A stretch of 64,000 nucleotides of DNA from Corythucha ciliata (GCA_038030265.1 CM075939.1:35197253-35261252); one strand, 5' to 3'. Shown: positions 12,830-26,003, counted from the first letter of the stretch. Notes: generated from the sequence alone by a model not told the origin. A program made the numbers and translations.

Positions 12830-12880
12830 TACGAAAATTCTACATTCCGTTCAAGCCGAGAGCGTAGATTCATTTTGTTA
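11891..12880. other. Intergenic DNA downstream of the OATP gene
   Basis: This should contain the OATP 3' untranslated region, but no canonical AATAAA is obvious close to the stop. A T run of about 30 bases sits near 12798-12828. A 94-codon frame at 12107-12391 has no recognisable domain and I do not call it a gene. Confidence 0.4.
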
Positions 12881-14740
12881 CCGCGATTTGTCTCCATTTT
12901 AGCCGCCAGTTAGCGATTTCTCTCAAGTTTTGCGTTGAGTTAGCGCTTTTTTCCTGTTGGCAATTGACCACGAAGTGGCCTAGTACGGGAGCCGCGGTTC
13001 GCCATTTTAACTCATTTCTATGTGATTTATCAAATTTTCTCAAATTAACCTCCCGCAATTAGCCACATTTTTCTTGATTTGAGCCGTGAATAAACGTTTG
13101 TCCTCATTTTAGCCGCTAAGTATAGATTTGTCTACACTTCAGCCACGAATTGGAGTTTTTTCCAAATTTTCACTGCGAATTACCTTTAGTTTTTTCTGAA
13201 TTTGGCCGCGGATTAGCGACTTTTTTCACTCTCTGGCACGAAGTTGCCCTCAGAATCAGAGAATTGACGTTTTCTTTATTTAAACCGGGATTAAGAGTTT
13301 TTTCCTCCTTTCAGCGCTTCTTCTAAATTTTTATTGGTGAATTAGCCGCGAATCAGCGATATTTTAGCGGTAAATTGGCAATTTTTCACCATTTTATCCG
13401 CGAATCCGTGATTTTTCTGAATTTTTGCAATGAATTTGTATTATTTCTTATTTGAGTCACTAATGATCGATTTGTCTCAATTTCATTCATGAATTACACT
13501 TTTTCGTTCTTAATTTTAGATTCGAATTATAGCGATTCTAATTTTGTCGCATTTAGCTATGAATTAGCTCTTTTTCTCAGTTTGAGCCGCGAACTTGCCT
13601 TCAGAAAACATTTTCGTTTCCATACTTCTAGTCTCTAATTAGCGCTTTTTCCACACTTAATCCGCGGAAGCTTTAAAGGAAACTTTAGCCCGCGAAGTAG
13701 CTAAGTACCTATTTTTCTTAATTGTAGCCGTCATCTAGCGCTTTTTCTAATTTCTGTTCGTTTCTGGTCGTGTTAGCGTAACTAGACAGTGGCCAGACCC
13801 CCGAAAAACTTGAAAATTGAAAAATTAGGATTTTTTAGGTTCTTATAATAATGTTTATGGATGTAGGTGCGTGAAAACGAGTTTTGGTATGTATGCGATT
13901 GCACAGCGATATTGGCTCCTTTCGACGATTTTCAGTACCCCCCCCCCAACCCAAAAATCGCCCATTCGCGGATACAAAGAAAAAAAGCTGCTAATTTTGC
14001 AAAAACGCTAATTCATTAGTCGCTAAAATTGGGACAATAAACGCTAATCCACAGCAAACATTTAGAAAATCGCTAATTATTTAATTGCTATAATTGAGAA
14101 AAATCGCTAATTCTAAAATGAAATTGACAAAAAGCGCTAATTAGCAGCTAAAATTGGGACAATCCTAATTCACGTACAAAACTGAAAAAAATCTCTAATT
14201 AATTGAGAAAAATCGTATTTTTATGGATGAAATTGGGCAAAACCGCTAATTCACGACTAAAATTTAGTGAAACGCTCGTTCACGTATAAAATTCAGGAAA
14301 ACACAAATTCTTGGCTTATGAAGGGAACTTCGGGCCTAGAACTAATAAAAGCACTCCATAGTTAAAAGTGAAAAAATTGCTAATTGGGGGCAAAAAAATT
14401 GAATATAATATTGAGAAAAATCACAAATAAGCGCGGCTCAAATTACGAAATACGCCAATTTGCAGTTCAAAGTGAGAAAAAGAGCTAATGCGCTGCTGAA
14501 GAGGTAAAAAATCACGCGAAAAATCAATTTGCTGCGAAAATTGAGGAAAACTCCAATTCATGGCCAAAATTGAGAAAAATCGCTAACATGGGATAAAAAC
14601 GCTACTTCACCGCTAAAATTAAGACAAAGCTGTAATTCACGGACAATCAATTTTGAGGACAATCATTTAATTCGCTGATAAAGTGTAGAAGCTGTAATTA
14701 GCGGCTAAAATTGGAGAACAAAATCCAATTTTCTCCTCCA
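12880..14740. repeat. A-type arrays in inverted orientation around a central module
   Basis: At 12880-13780 units read GCGAATTAGCGATTTTTCTC then AATTTTAGCC. At 13960-14740 the same unit appears as its reverse complement (AAAATCGCTAATTCGCGGCT, then AAAATTGAGAAA). Between them, 13790-13950 holds a non-array module (CCCGAAAAACTTGAAAATTG through GGCTCCTTTCGACGATTTTC). That module recurs at 23700-23870 and, reversed, near 53440-53540. The whole makes a degenerate fold-back of about 1.85 kb. Confidence 0.75.
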
Positions 14741-15284
14741 ATTTAAAATACATCAATCCGTGGCCATCTGAAGGCAACTTCGGGACCAAAACTTGGAACT
14801 TTTGAACGGGGAAGTTGAACAGGTAATTTAAAAAATAAAATAAAATAAAAAAATTTCGCTCCTGCAGCTGGCGGTCGGAAAGAGTGCATTTCATTTCGTA
14901 CACGGATACCCTGAGCCGCCCCAGAAGTAATAATGTTGAGACCATAATTTGTTTCATTAATGTTTGACCCTCCCTCATACTGTTTGCTGTCGGGTTTGTT
15001 TAAACTGAACTTAATGGGAATCAAAGGCTTACTTCAAAATGGAATCATCCTACCGAATATAATGCTTCTGGAATCAACTGGTGATTTGTAGTGATTTTTT
15101 TACCAGTTCAAATTTCCAAAATCATTGACTATTTCCTACCATGGTTAATCAGCTGGTCACGAAGATAGGCGAAGTTCAGAAAAACATCCTCAGGTTCAGA
15201 GCTTCAGAAACGGAGTAAAAAAATCGGCACCTCCCTACATCCAAACTCAAGATATCGAGTCCCAAACTCAGAAAACCACGAGAA

Positions 15285-15929
15285 AAAGTGCAAAATGAGG
15301 GTACCATAGTGTGAGATATTTTCCGTATTTATGGCCTGGTACTTTTTATTTGTAGAAAAATCAGGCGATGTGTGGAAGTACTGATGTTTTCGAGTGGGGG
15401 ACCTATTCCCGGAGGGGCGAACACCCCTATCAAGCCCCCCCGCATGAGTCAAATTGCCCTTCCTGGAGGTAGTAAAATAGTGGTGTAGAGCAACATTTTT
15501 ATTGATGATGTGACTCACTGAATCAAGGGGGGGGGGAAGCACAATTACTGGCTTCGTCACTCAGCGAATACGTATTAAGCGTGAATCGCGGGGCACTCCT
15601 TGGAGATTTAGGATTATATCCCAAGAACGGATCTGGAAGTCATCTCTGGCAAGGGGGGGAATCGAACCCCTCACCATCACACAGCAAACTCCATCCCTTT
15701 TCGCCCCCAACACACCACTATTTTACTACCTCCAGGGAGGGTTAATTCCGCTATTACACCCCCCCCCCCTACGCATTGGTAGGGGGCGGTCGCTCTTTCG
15801 GGAATAGGTCCCCCTCAAATAAACCTTCAGTAGATCCACTACATCGCCTGAACTTTCTACAAATAAAAAGTACCAGGCCATAAATACGGAAAATAAATCT
15901 CGCACTATAGCACCCTCATTTTGCACTTT
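15285..15929. repeat. Long fold-back element, about 200-bp arms
   Basis: Left arm 15285-15487 and right arm 15713-15929 are imperfect reverse complements. Shared landmarks are AAAGTGCAAAATGAGGGT at the outer end, TTTCCGTATTTATGGCCTGG in the middle and GGAGGTAGTAAAATAGTGG at the inner end. The centre (15488-15712) is unique and has several G or C runs. The outer edges touch A-type arrays. No coding region is seen. Confidence 0.8.
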
Positions 15930-16290
15930 ATGAATTAGCGATGTCTTTCCATTAACCACAAATCCGCGCTTTTCCTTAACTTTAGCATTGAATCAGCGAT
16001 GACTTCACATTTATAGCAAATTAGCGATTTTTTTTTTTTCATTTAGCCACGAATTAGCGCTTTTTCTCCATTTTTACCAGCGAATTCGCGATTTTTATTA
16101 ATTTTACCTGCGAATTAGCTCTTTTTTTAATTTTAGGCCCGAATTCGCGCATTTTTCTCAATTTCAGTAACAACTAAAGTTGCCTCAGAAATCGCGAAAT
16201 GCATGGCGTTTCCTCCGTTTGAGTTTGAATAAGCGCTTTTTCTCAATTGTATCCGTGAATTAGCAATTTTTTATAAAATGTTCAAAACGG
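15930..16290. repeat. A-type degenerate array
   Basis: About ten units with GCGAATTAGCGCTTTTTCTC-like cores, in the same orientation as 12880-13780, lie directly against the right end of the fold-back at 15285-15929. Confidence 0.6.
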
Positions 16291-16299
16291 AAAATATCT

Positions 16300-17082
16300 C
16301 CAATCGCACGGTGTTAACCACGAAATGCTTGTACCATGCAGAAAGCTAACCCGAAACACTCAATCCACAGGAAGCTCCGAAATCGCAAACGCTCGATCCA
16401 CAAGAGTCTAATCTCGAGAAGCACTTATAAAAAAGACTCCATATCACTCCCCAGAATGTTTGACAGCCGCTACAGTTATGAATACGAGTATGAAATGAAA
16501 TGAGCGAAGAATTTGATCCTCCACATTGACAGGAAAATATGCCAAGTGGTGAAGATTACATGCAGAAATATGCTCGTGAAATTTTCGATTGGCCCCACCG
16601 ATTTTGGACCTCTAACCGCTTTGAGATTAGTCCTTTATTGGCCCAAATAATCCATGTTGGCCCTTGTGCTGAAATAGTGCAGATTGACCCTTTTGGTGCT
16701 CAGGTGTCGATATGTACACAATATTTACCTCCCCTCCCCCGCCCACATCCGTACAGGCGCGGATATACGGAGTTTGCTCAAGGAGGGGGCCATGACCCCC
16801 ATCCTGTACCACCGCAGTTTTGGACGCGATAAACCCGAAAATCTGAGCCTTCAACCTTGCGCCCGCCCTTATCTTTTGACCTCTTTGGCACGTTTTCTAG
16901 AGGTAAGTTGTTGTGATAAATGCCCAAGGGCCTCATAAACCACGTCCAGTTCAAATAGAAACACATTGAAAACATAAACGTTCAGCCTAAAAATCGTCCC
17001 TGGGCAAGTTCTGTCAAAAACGACCAAAAATTTAAGAAACATTGGCAAAACCGCGTATTTTGAAATTTTCAATGCAAGAATC

Positions 17083-17132
<50 letters not shown>

Positions 17133-17145
17133 GCAGGCATTGCAT
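16300..17145. other. Intergenic repeat-derived DNA with dispersed module and T run
   Basis: Contains a dispersed segment near 16925-16975 (CCAAGGGCCTCATAAACC and on to AAACACATTGAAAA) that recurs near 20147-20195 and 62410-62460. A T run of about 43 bases lies at 17087-17129. Short open frames here (up to 97 codons) are low-complexity and overlap on both strands; none is supported. Confidence 0.45.
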
Positions 17146-17149
17146 GTTT

Positions 17150-17930
17150 AGCTATTTTCCACGCACGAATGGCCAGTTTTTCTCGTATTTGGGGCTGGAA
17201 TCACCTGTTCAGGCATTTTAGGGCGCAAATTCGGAGCTCTTAGTCAGTTTCGTCATTTTTAGAGCGTGAATCGCCATTCAGTTTAGCCATTTTCAAGGCG
17301 CAAATCGTAATTTTTGCCATTTTTCATGCCATAAAATTAGTCACGTCAAACCAAAAATGCCAGGTCAGTTTGGTCATTTGTTGCTCGCGAATGGTCGATT
17401 TTGCACTTTTCAGGGCTGGAATCACCTGTTCAGGCATTTTCTGGGTGCGAATAGTCAGTTTAGCCGTTTTTGGAACGCGTTATATGGTCCGTCAAGCCAG
17501 AGACGCGAATGATCAGTATTGGCCATTTTTGGCGGGCGAATTGCCAGCTTTGCAATTTTTTGGCGCGCATTGGTTGATTTAGCCATTTTAAGCGTCAGCT
17601 TAGCCATTTTTAGGGCGCTTCAAGTCCATTTGGCTATTTTTTAGAGCGGGAATTTCCGGTTTGGCAATTTTTAGGGCGCGAATATAGTCAGTTCAGCCAT
17701 TTGCTAGTAGATAATCGTCAGTTTAACTACTTTGTTTAACCACGTGCGATTGCAGTCAGTTTAGCTGTTTTTATCGTGTGAATAGCCATAGTTTGGCTAT
17801 TATAAAGCAGTTAATGGCTGTCAAGCATTAGCCAGTTTAGCAGTCAGTTTAGCTGTTTTTATGGTGTGAATAGCCATAGTTTGGCTATTATAAAGCAGTT
17901 AATGGCTATCAAGTATTAGCAAGTCTTTCT
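17150..17930. repeat. E-type degenerate array
   Basis: Units near 30 bases with the core GGGCGCGAATAGTCAGTTTA then GCCATTTTT run through this stretch. Related units appear at 27110-27270 in the same orientation and at 37560-38040 and 60880-61230 as the reverse complement. Confidence 0.65.
17752..17927. repeat. Recent 88-bp tandem duplication in the E array
   Basis: 17752-17839 and 17840-17927 are head-to-tail copies beginning GCAGTCAGTTTAGCTG and differing at only a few positions by eye. They are far more alike than neighbouring E units, so the duplication is recent. Confidence 0.85.
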
Positions 17931-19177
17931 ATTTTTGGGTTTCTCTACACAGGGAAACCGAAAATTGAGACAAAAAGTTTTGTTTTGTCACCGTCCGCTC
18001 GTACTAGTGACCCTGGAGTCAATAGAATCTGCTGATACCGACGACCATGACGTGAAATATTCATTTCTGGACCCCTCAAGGGACAGTTTTTTCTGTTAAA
18101 AACGCTTCGGGGGGGAGGGGACTTATAAATCATGTCTGCCTCAAACTAGAACCTTTCACCCTAAAATTTGAGAATGTGACAATCCGTCGTTAGATTTTGG
18201 GAGGTGCTTTTGATTATATTTATGCGAAAGTGAACTCGCGACATCAAGAGAGGGGCCATGGCCCCTGCGGCCCCTCCCTTAGATCCGCCACTGATCACGT
18301 AAGCCATATACCTACATATTACGTATTTCTCCGGGCCCCGGCCGAAGAGCCTCGCGGCTATCTGGCAACTCTAGAAACGAGCCTAACAAAGCCAATGTCA
18401 TAATGAGAATTTTTCGCTCCATTTTTGGTGTACTTTCACCCTAAAATGTTTGCGCACAACCTAAGCTGGGCGACCGACACGACTCCCCCCCCCCGCCATT
18501 CCTAGGACGGGACTCAAACATCGACGTGTACCTCCCCCGCCACCCGAAATCCTAGAATGTCTGAATTCATTTTGCGAAATTCTCTTCAACTAGATAAAAA
18601 AATAATGCGTTTTTGTTAACGATGAAGAGTCTGTATGATATTGGTATCCAAATGAAGAGGAATTTCTACTACAGCAACGTCTCAGTAATCAGCTCCCCGT
18701 TTCCATATTTTTAACATTTTTCACGCCCCCTTCCTCCTGAAATGCTTACCTTGATCCGCCACTGCATTGGATTCAAGTCGAAAAAAAATATTCCAGCATG
18801 TCCAGTTGACTCATGAGCTGTCACTGTCAGTTTGAAGAGGAGCGGCTGAATTGAAAGTGAATTCTGATAAGCACCCCCCCCCCCGTTATCAAAATACTGA
18901 AGAGGAAGGAGCGACGCTGAGCACGAGCAGCTACTACATTTGTAAAGTCGGTGACCACACCGGGTTTTAGCATTGCCCTCGTGTAGTCATCTGCATCCTG
19001 TATTTTTTATTTTAAACTCTACAAAGGCAATGACGTGTTGTAAAAGTGTCTACTCAGTGTACGGAAAAAGACAGTGACATCAACGAGTGGAAATTTATCG
19101 GGCTGGGCGTTCATTATTCGGAGCCTTTCTCCTCGTCTATCTCTTGCTCGAAGTCTGTTGTTTACGCTGTGTTCGCA
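17930..19177. other. Intergenic DNA upstream of papi/TDRKH
   Basis: Unique to moderately repeated DNA with G or C runs and fragments of the type GATCCGCCACTG that recur in the window. The papi promoter should lie at its right end. No other gene is seen. Confidence 0.4.
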
Positions 19178-22100
19178 ATGTCGTGGATCAAAAATCATTC
19201 AATTTTGATTATATTTGGTTTACCGATACTCGGAATCACGCTCGGAGCTTTATACTACTTGAGCAAAAAAGTATTTGAGATCTATTGACCTCCTGAACAC
19301 CTTGGTGTCTAATCTGCCGTTTGTTGCTTTCAGGATAAAGAATGGGAAGACTACCTTGCTAAAATAAACCAGTACGAAAAGGAAGTCGTAGTGCCCATGG
19401 ATGTTGTTCCGAGCATCATCGGTCGATGTGGTGCTAATGTTAAAGACATTCAAAACAAGACTCAAACCATAATTCATTTCAAAGACAAAGGTAATGAGAT
19501 GTCCCTTTCACTTTCTCGTTCTTGATTTTGTGTTTTATTCTCTTTAAATCCCGATATTTCATTGATAGAATTGAACCAAAAAGATAGGACATGCTATATT
19601 CGCGGGGATAAAGCCAACGTGTTGAAAGCTGAACAAATTATTTTGGATCACATCGCTCGTTCGAAGCCGGTCGCCTCTTATGAGATGTGGATTCCCAAAG
19701 TGAGACATTATATTTTTGTTTTCATTTCACGGAATAACAATTTCTGTTGATATAGAGAGCCAGACCTCGCATTATTGGAAGATGCGGCGAGAACATTAGA
19801 CTGATATGCAAAGCTTCTAACGCCAGCGTAAACGTTACCAACAACATCTCCGAAGGTAATCTATCAATACTTTCGTCTTTGCAGCCGTGCTCGTACTAAT
19901 CAAGAGGACTGAATGATGATCGTTTAGGAGCGAAATAATCAAAAAAGTTCCAACACAGATGAATGTGTCACAAAAATATGACTCGGTGTCTAAAAATCGT
20001 CCAGTTTTCTGCGATTAAGTATCATGCAGCTTTAGCGTTTTGTAGTTGAAGCGATCGGCGCTGGCACGCATTTGAGTCGAGAAATCGAGATCGCGATTTT
20101 TACCCGATTATTAGATCTCAAAGAGGCGTTCTGGCCGTGGCCAGCTGCCAAGGGTCTCATAAACCGCATCCCGCTCAAATCGAAACACACTGAAAAAATT
20201 CCCCGAAAAAACCGACTACTTGACCACACTAATGGTGCACATGTGAGAGTAACTCTCGAGACCTGGGGCCTTATTCCGAACTGTCGTGAAAACATGCCGC
20301 AAGCGGGATCCAAGGACTCCGAATAAGAAATAACATTATCCCGCCATAGCAACCACACTTGCGGCATTTTTCCCGACGTTTCTGAATAGGGTCCCTCCTT
20401 GAGAGAGCCAGGATGCCCCTCCCGAAAACTCTCTGGCCCGTTTAGACTGGCGAGTTAAGCTCTCGAGAGCAAAAAACCTCTCAAATGTAAACGCAGCTTA
20501 ACACTCATAAGCCGAGAAATTATCAAATGGCTGTCAATCATTTTACCTTAGAAATGGGAAATGTGCAAATAAGTACCCCTAACGCCGTTCCCCCCAAACA
20601 AGGATATCGCACTTGGAGCCATCAATTTCGACTTATTCAAAACCCAAACTTTCTGGTCGAATTTCAAATCCAATTTCACGGGGTTGACGAATTTAAAAAA
20701 TTAATCTCGCGGTTTGAGCGCTTTCTAGGTACAAATTTCACAGATTTTGCACTTAAAAGAACCCAATTTCATGGTTTTGGGCAGCTGAGGATCTAATTTC
20801 GTCGTTGACGTATCTGGCACGTCAGAAATCAATTTCGCGGGGTGGACTCTAAAAAAGTCAAATTCACGGATTTCACAGTTCACACCTTTGAAATGAAAAT
20901 TTCCAGGATGCCAGTGTTGGCTCATTTTAAAAAGCGATTTCGCGGGCCTGGCTCACCCAATTTGGCAGGGTTCGTCCATTCAAAACTAGTTTTTCGGGAT
21001 GGGCTCACCCAATAGACCAATTTCTAGGGGTTGACTCATGCGAAAAGCCAATTTGGTGAGTCCGGGTTCTTCAAAAATGGAATTTCGAGGAGTTGGCCGA
21101 TCCTAGGACCAATTTTCCGGTGGGTTAAAATTCGTAAAAAATAAATTTCGTGGGGATGGCTCATTAGAAGTAAATTTTGTGGTGCAGGCCGCCTGGCTCA
21201 AACAAAACTGGATGGCAGCAGATGGGCACCACTTCCGAAAACGGATAAATTCACATTTTCATGTGCGGTGGGGGGGGGGGCTAACTTCATGACGGCCTGC
21301 CGGCGCACCTTAAGCAGTCCAGAAATAAATGTTTCGCTTCTTGGTCGTTGGGCTCAGCCTATATTCTCAACTCCAGGGCCCCTAGTACAATCGCATGGGA
21401 GGGGGGGGGGAAGATCCCGAAAGTGTCACCACGGTGTCTTAAAAACCATTTTTCCCAGACCACTAAGGCCCCTAAGTTGCCCAGCGAGGCCGTGTGCATC
21501 GAGACTCTTCCTTGAACTTTAGGGCTGTTCGTGAGAAAATTCGTGCGGCCCCTGAAAACGCGCGTAGGTCGTTAAAAACGGTGGCACCATGGGCGTTGGC
21601 AAGGGGGAGGGGCAATGATTGTCAGCTGCAATACACAACATTTTGAAAATCTCATCGAAAACTAAATTTTTTGTGATTACAGTATGATTCTAATGGTGAG
21701 AAAATCGGAGCGCCAAGCGTAGCCCAAGAAATTAACAAAGTGGCCAAAAACTTAATTACTCCGAGATCGGATTTTTCATGAAAAAAACTCACTGGCACCT
21801 GATTTTTCGGCCACAAAAAGCGCCAGGAACTATTGAGCCAAGAAGCCAGACTTTAACATTGGCCTTTTAATCAATTTTGGGCTAAACCCGCTAATAGTTT
21901 TCTTTAAATCCTTCAAATCGTAGTTTGAACGAGCTGAATCCTCAAATTTTATGCTTAGGCCGTCAATCTAGGCGTTCTTATCAAGGGCGAAGCCTGCTCG
22001 GGACAAAAGAGAAGGGCCGTTATTCGAAATTCCCAACCAATCACCCCTCATCATTTCTATGAAAATACAAACCCCCTCCCACTCAGATTCGGATTATTTG

Positions 22101-25100
22101 ACCCAGAAGCTGCTAATTTTGCAGCAAACAACTGCCGTTTCCAGAAATCAAAAACTCCGCTCCTACCACCCCCTCCCATTGGCCTTTCGAGACGCCGATA
22201 GTCGCCAAGAATGGCACCACAGGCCACCAGCATCTAGTGCTAGCTCCGTGAGTCCGTCCCGTAAACATCTACCTGGTTAATTTTTTTCATGCCGATCATA
22301 TCATTTTTTAGACCCCACCCCACCGTGTTAGTCAACTCGCGCCAAGATTTAACCGAAGAGTCGTAACCACATGCGCAACCTTAGACCTGGTTGCTGCAGA
22401 CCGTAGGGTTACGATCCAGTAAAAAAATAGACGTCGCATACGGCTATTGGACGAATTCAAGTTATTCCTCGCGTTATGTCTCATGATTGGTCCCACTGAG
22501 GCAATGCCGGCCATAGACATAATGCGCCCCCGGGCGAATCTTTCACCGGCGCTCCATAAAGTCACCGGTCAGATTAAGACGTGATTTCGCGTCTTCTCCA
22601 CGTTACCCGCGAATTAGCGTTTTTGAAAACTTCAGCGCTTCTCAATTTCGTCGGTGAATACGCGATTTGTCTCCATTTTTGCTGCGAATTTGCGATTTTT
22701 CGATTTTTGCCGTAAATAAGCGCTTTTTTTGCTAATTGGCCACGAAGTTGCCTCCCGGAAACCGCGGCTTGCCATTTTCTCAATTTTCATTGATTTAGCC
22801 AATTTCCTCAAATTAACTTCCAATTTTAGCTTTTATCTTGATTTCAACCACACATTAGGGTTTCCTCAATTTAGCCGCTAAAATTATGGATTTTTTTACA
22901 TTTCAGCCACGAACTGGAGTTTTCCCCCAATTTTTGTTGCGAATTACCTGAATTTCTTGTGGTTATGAATTTTGCTGTGGATTAGCGATTTTTCTCAGAA
23001 TCCGCGAATTTACGTTTTTTCCATTTTAAAGCGATTTTTCACCTCTAAAATTGTTAGTAGAAGCGCTTATGCTACGAGGTAGGCAATGCTTGCAAAAAAG
23101 CCTACGGCCCGGCGCACACTAGGAGTAAAAAGACGCCGTCGCGCGTGTCAGCGTCCGACTCGTGCAGTAAAAACACATAGAACTATATGGGGCCTTTCAC
23201 ATTGGTCGTGTACGCGAGAATCTTCTCTTCCCCGAGAAAAAAGACGCCGACTCGCGCGTCGGCGTCTTTTTTCTCCTAGTGTGCGCCGGACCTACGTTGT
23301 CAGTTTTCGTTCGTCGAGGTGCATCATCGTAAGCTCCTGCGATTTTTCTGAATTTTTGCAATGAAATTCGTGTTTTCCTAATTTTTGCCACCATGAGCCG
23401 TTTTTCTCAATTTCATCCATGAATTAGCACTTTTTCTTAATTTTAGCATCGAATTTAGCGATTTTTTTCGCTTTTAGCTACGAATTTGCGTTTTTTCGTA
23501 GTTTAAGCCACGAACTTGCATTCAGAAGCCAAAAATTGTCGTTTCCGTACTTCTAGCCTCTAATTAGCACTTTTTCTGTACTTTATCTGCGGAAGCTTCA
23601 AGGAAACTTTAGCCGCGAAGTAGCTAAGTATTTGTCTTAATTTTAGCCGTAATTTACCGCTTTTTCTTACTTTTGTCAGTGAATCAGTAGCGTACCGAAA
23701 TAGTGGGGGGGGGGGTCGCCCCGTGCCCCCGAAAAACTTGAAGATGGGAAAAGGGTTCTATTTTCATGGATGTAGATACGTATAAACGAGTTTTTGGTGT
23801 ATGGCTGGACAGAGATGTTGGCTCCTTTCGACGATTTTCAATCCATTCGACCCAGGACCGAATGGAACGTTGCAGGTGACCAGCAAAGAGTGTAGCTAAA
23901 TATTCGATTCAGCCCACAAAAGCTCTATTCTGAAGGTTCAAATGAGAGAAAACGCGGCTTTTGCTTTTCTGCGAGCGCTAGAAGGCAGAAAAAGGCAAGA
24001 AAACCCGGTACGGCTGTACAATATAAAAATGAAAACACGCTAATGGGGAACTTGCATGAATGTCCGATTTGGGAGAAAAGTATGCCGGTGAATTGGCACA
24101 TGGACAGAAGGATATCAATGGTAGTTGCAGCCCGATTGGTGCATTTGGTGATTTTTAAATAAATTTCGAAGTTCTTCAAGAGGGGATAGATGGTACGAGG
24201 GGAAATTACGTCAATCCATAATTTTGAAGCATGTGATTATAGTCCAAGAGCCAGCAACGTAAAAAGTGCAACCATTTGCATACTTTTCTTTCCCAGCACA
24301 TAAAATCGAGAATAATTCCCTAATAGTGGGAAAAATTGTCTGCCTCAATTTGGACGTGACCAAACCGATGGCAGACGGCATCAAAGACGCACTTGTGGGG
24401 AGAAGTAACAAAAATTCCGGCCAGACGGCAAAGACGTTTCATTCTCGTGATAACGCATTGGAAAATATTGGGAAATGAATATTACGTTTCATGCTAACGG
24501 GTCCTGCGGCTGCGAGCCAAAGGAAAAGTCGAAAACCCCTTTAATTTGAAGTACCGCTTGTCGGTGTCAGGGTATATGGGGCCTATTAGAAGAAGAGGGA
24601 CGAAAAATTCTAGTATGGAATCCGTTTTATTTATTCCATGCATTTTGAAAGATCCCATCGGCTGTACTCTGATTTACGGCGCATGGAAAATGCGTATTAT
24701 GAATTTTCATATTTCGTGGTGAAAGTAACCATAATTTTACACACGCTGCAGCCTAAAATATTTTTTGGGGTGTGTTTTTACCTGAAGTGACACTGGTTTT
24801 CTACGATAGCATAAAAACTGTTCATCATAGATTTTTTATTATATTTTATTCAGATTTCTCAGCCTATTTTCCCCCAGAAAACAGTACCCTGACACAGAAA
24901 ACCGATACTTCAAATTAGAGGGTTTTAAGCTTTCACGACTTTGTCATTGGCTCGACGCCATAGAACCTGATGGCATTAAATGTAATATTCAATTCCCCAT
25001 ATTTTTCAATGCGTAATCACGTGAATAGAACGTCTTTGTCGTCTGATCTGAATTTGTGTTACTTCTCCCCACAAGTGAATCTTTGCTGACGTCTGCCACC

Positions 25101-26003
25101 GGTCACGTCCAAATGGACTCAGACAATTTTTCCCAATATTGGGGAATTATTTTCGATTTTATGCGCTGGTAAGAAAAGTATGCAAATGGTTGCACTTTTT
25201 ACGTCACTGGCTCTTGGTCTATTAGGGCACTCCAACATTTTTTGTTTACAAATAACAAGAAAAATTGTCCCCCTGAAAATGTGTCGTACCCCCCTCTTCC
25301 TCACACCATCCATGTCATTTAATAGGGTTTGACGTTATCAAATCCCCGCTCAAAAGTTTTAAAAATTCGCTCTAAAAAAATCCTTGATTGATTTCAATGT
25401 TTAATGTGAGCAATAGCATTGTGGAAGAGCCCTCTTCAATAAGCACCAGTGCTTGAAAAATGTGCAAGTTCCCCATTCGGGGATAAAAACGGGAAAAATG
25501 ACAAATTAGCAACTGAAATTGCAACAAATCGACCATTCGCTGATAAATAAGTGAAAAGCCACTAATTCGTTCGAAAAATGCTAATTCACGACTGAAATTT
25601 ATAAGAATTGCTAATTAGCTGCTGAAACTGGAAGGCAAAAATGGAAAAAAAATGCTAATTCGCTAATGAATTTTTTTAAAAAAGCGCTAAATAGCGGCTA
25701 AGTCTGGAACAATCCTATTTCGCGGATACAACTGAAAAGAATCGCTATTTAATTCACGGCTAAATTTGTGAAAAATCCGGTAATTTGCGGATAAAGGCTG
25801 GAAAAAACGTTAATTCGCGTATCGTAAAATAAAATTTAAAAAAATCGGCTAATTCACGGCTAAAATTGAAAAAAACGTTAATATTCACGACTAAAATTTA
25901 GTAATAACGCTGACTCGTGTCTAAAATTTAGGAAAACACAAACCCATGGATTCTGAAGGCAACTTTAGGGCTAAAACTGAGAAAAAGCGCTAGTCCATAG
26001 CTG

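Noticed and set aside
15648..15680. tRNA-like B box on the minus strand (GGGGTTCGATTCCCC)
   Set aside because: No full cloverleaf or convincing A box at the right distance, and it lies in the centre of a fold-back next to a G run; possibly chance or a very degraded SINE.
23086..23364. 92-codon arginine-rich open frame
   Set aside because: It spans the GC-rich MITE and its flanks; the arginine content comes from the inverted repeats.
24211..24478. Short open frames on both strands in the fold-back
   Set aside because: Overlapping frames in both arms mirror each other; no domain or codon signal.
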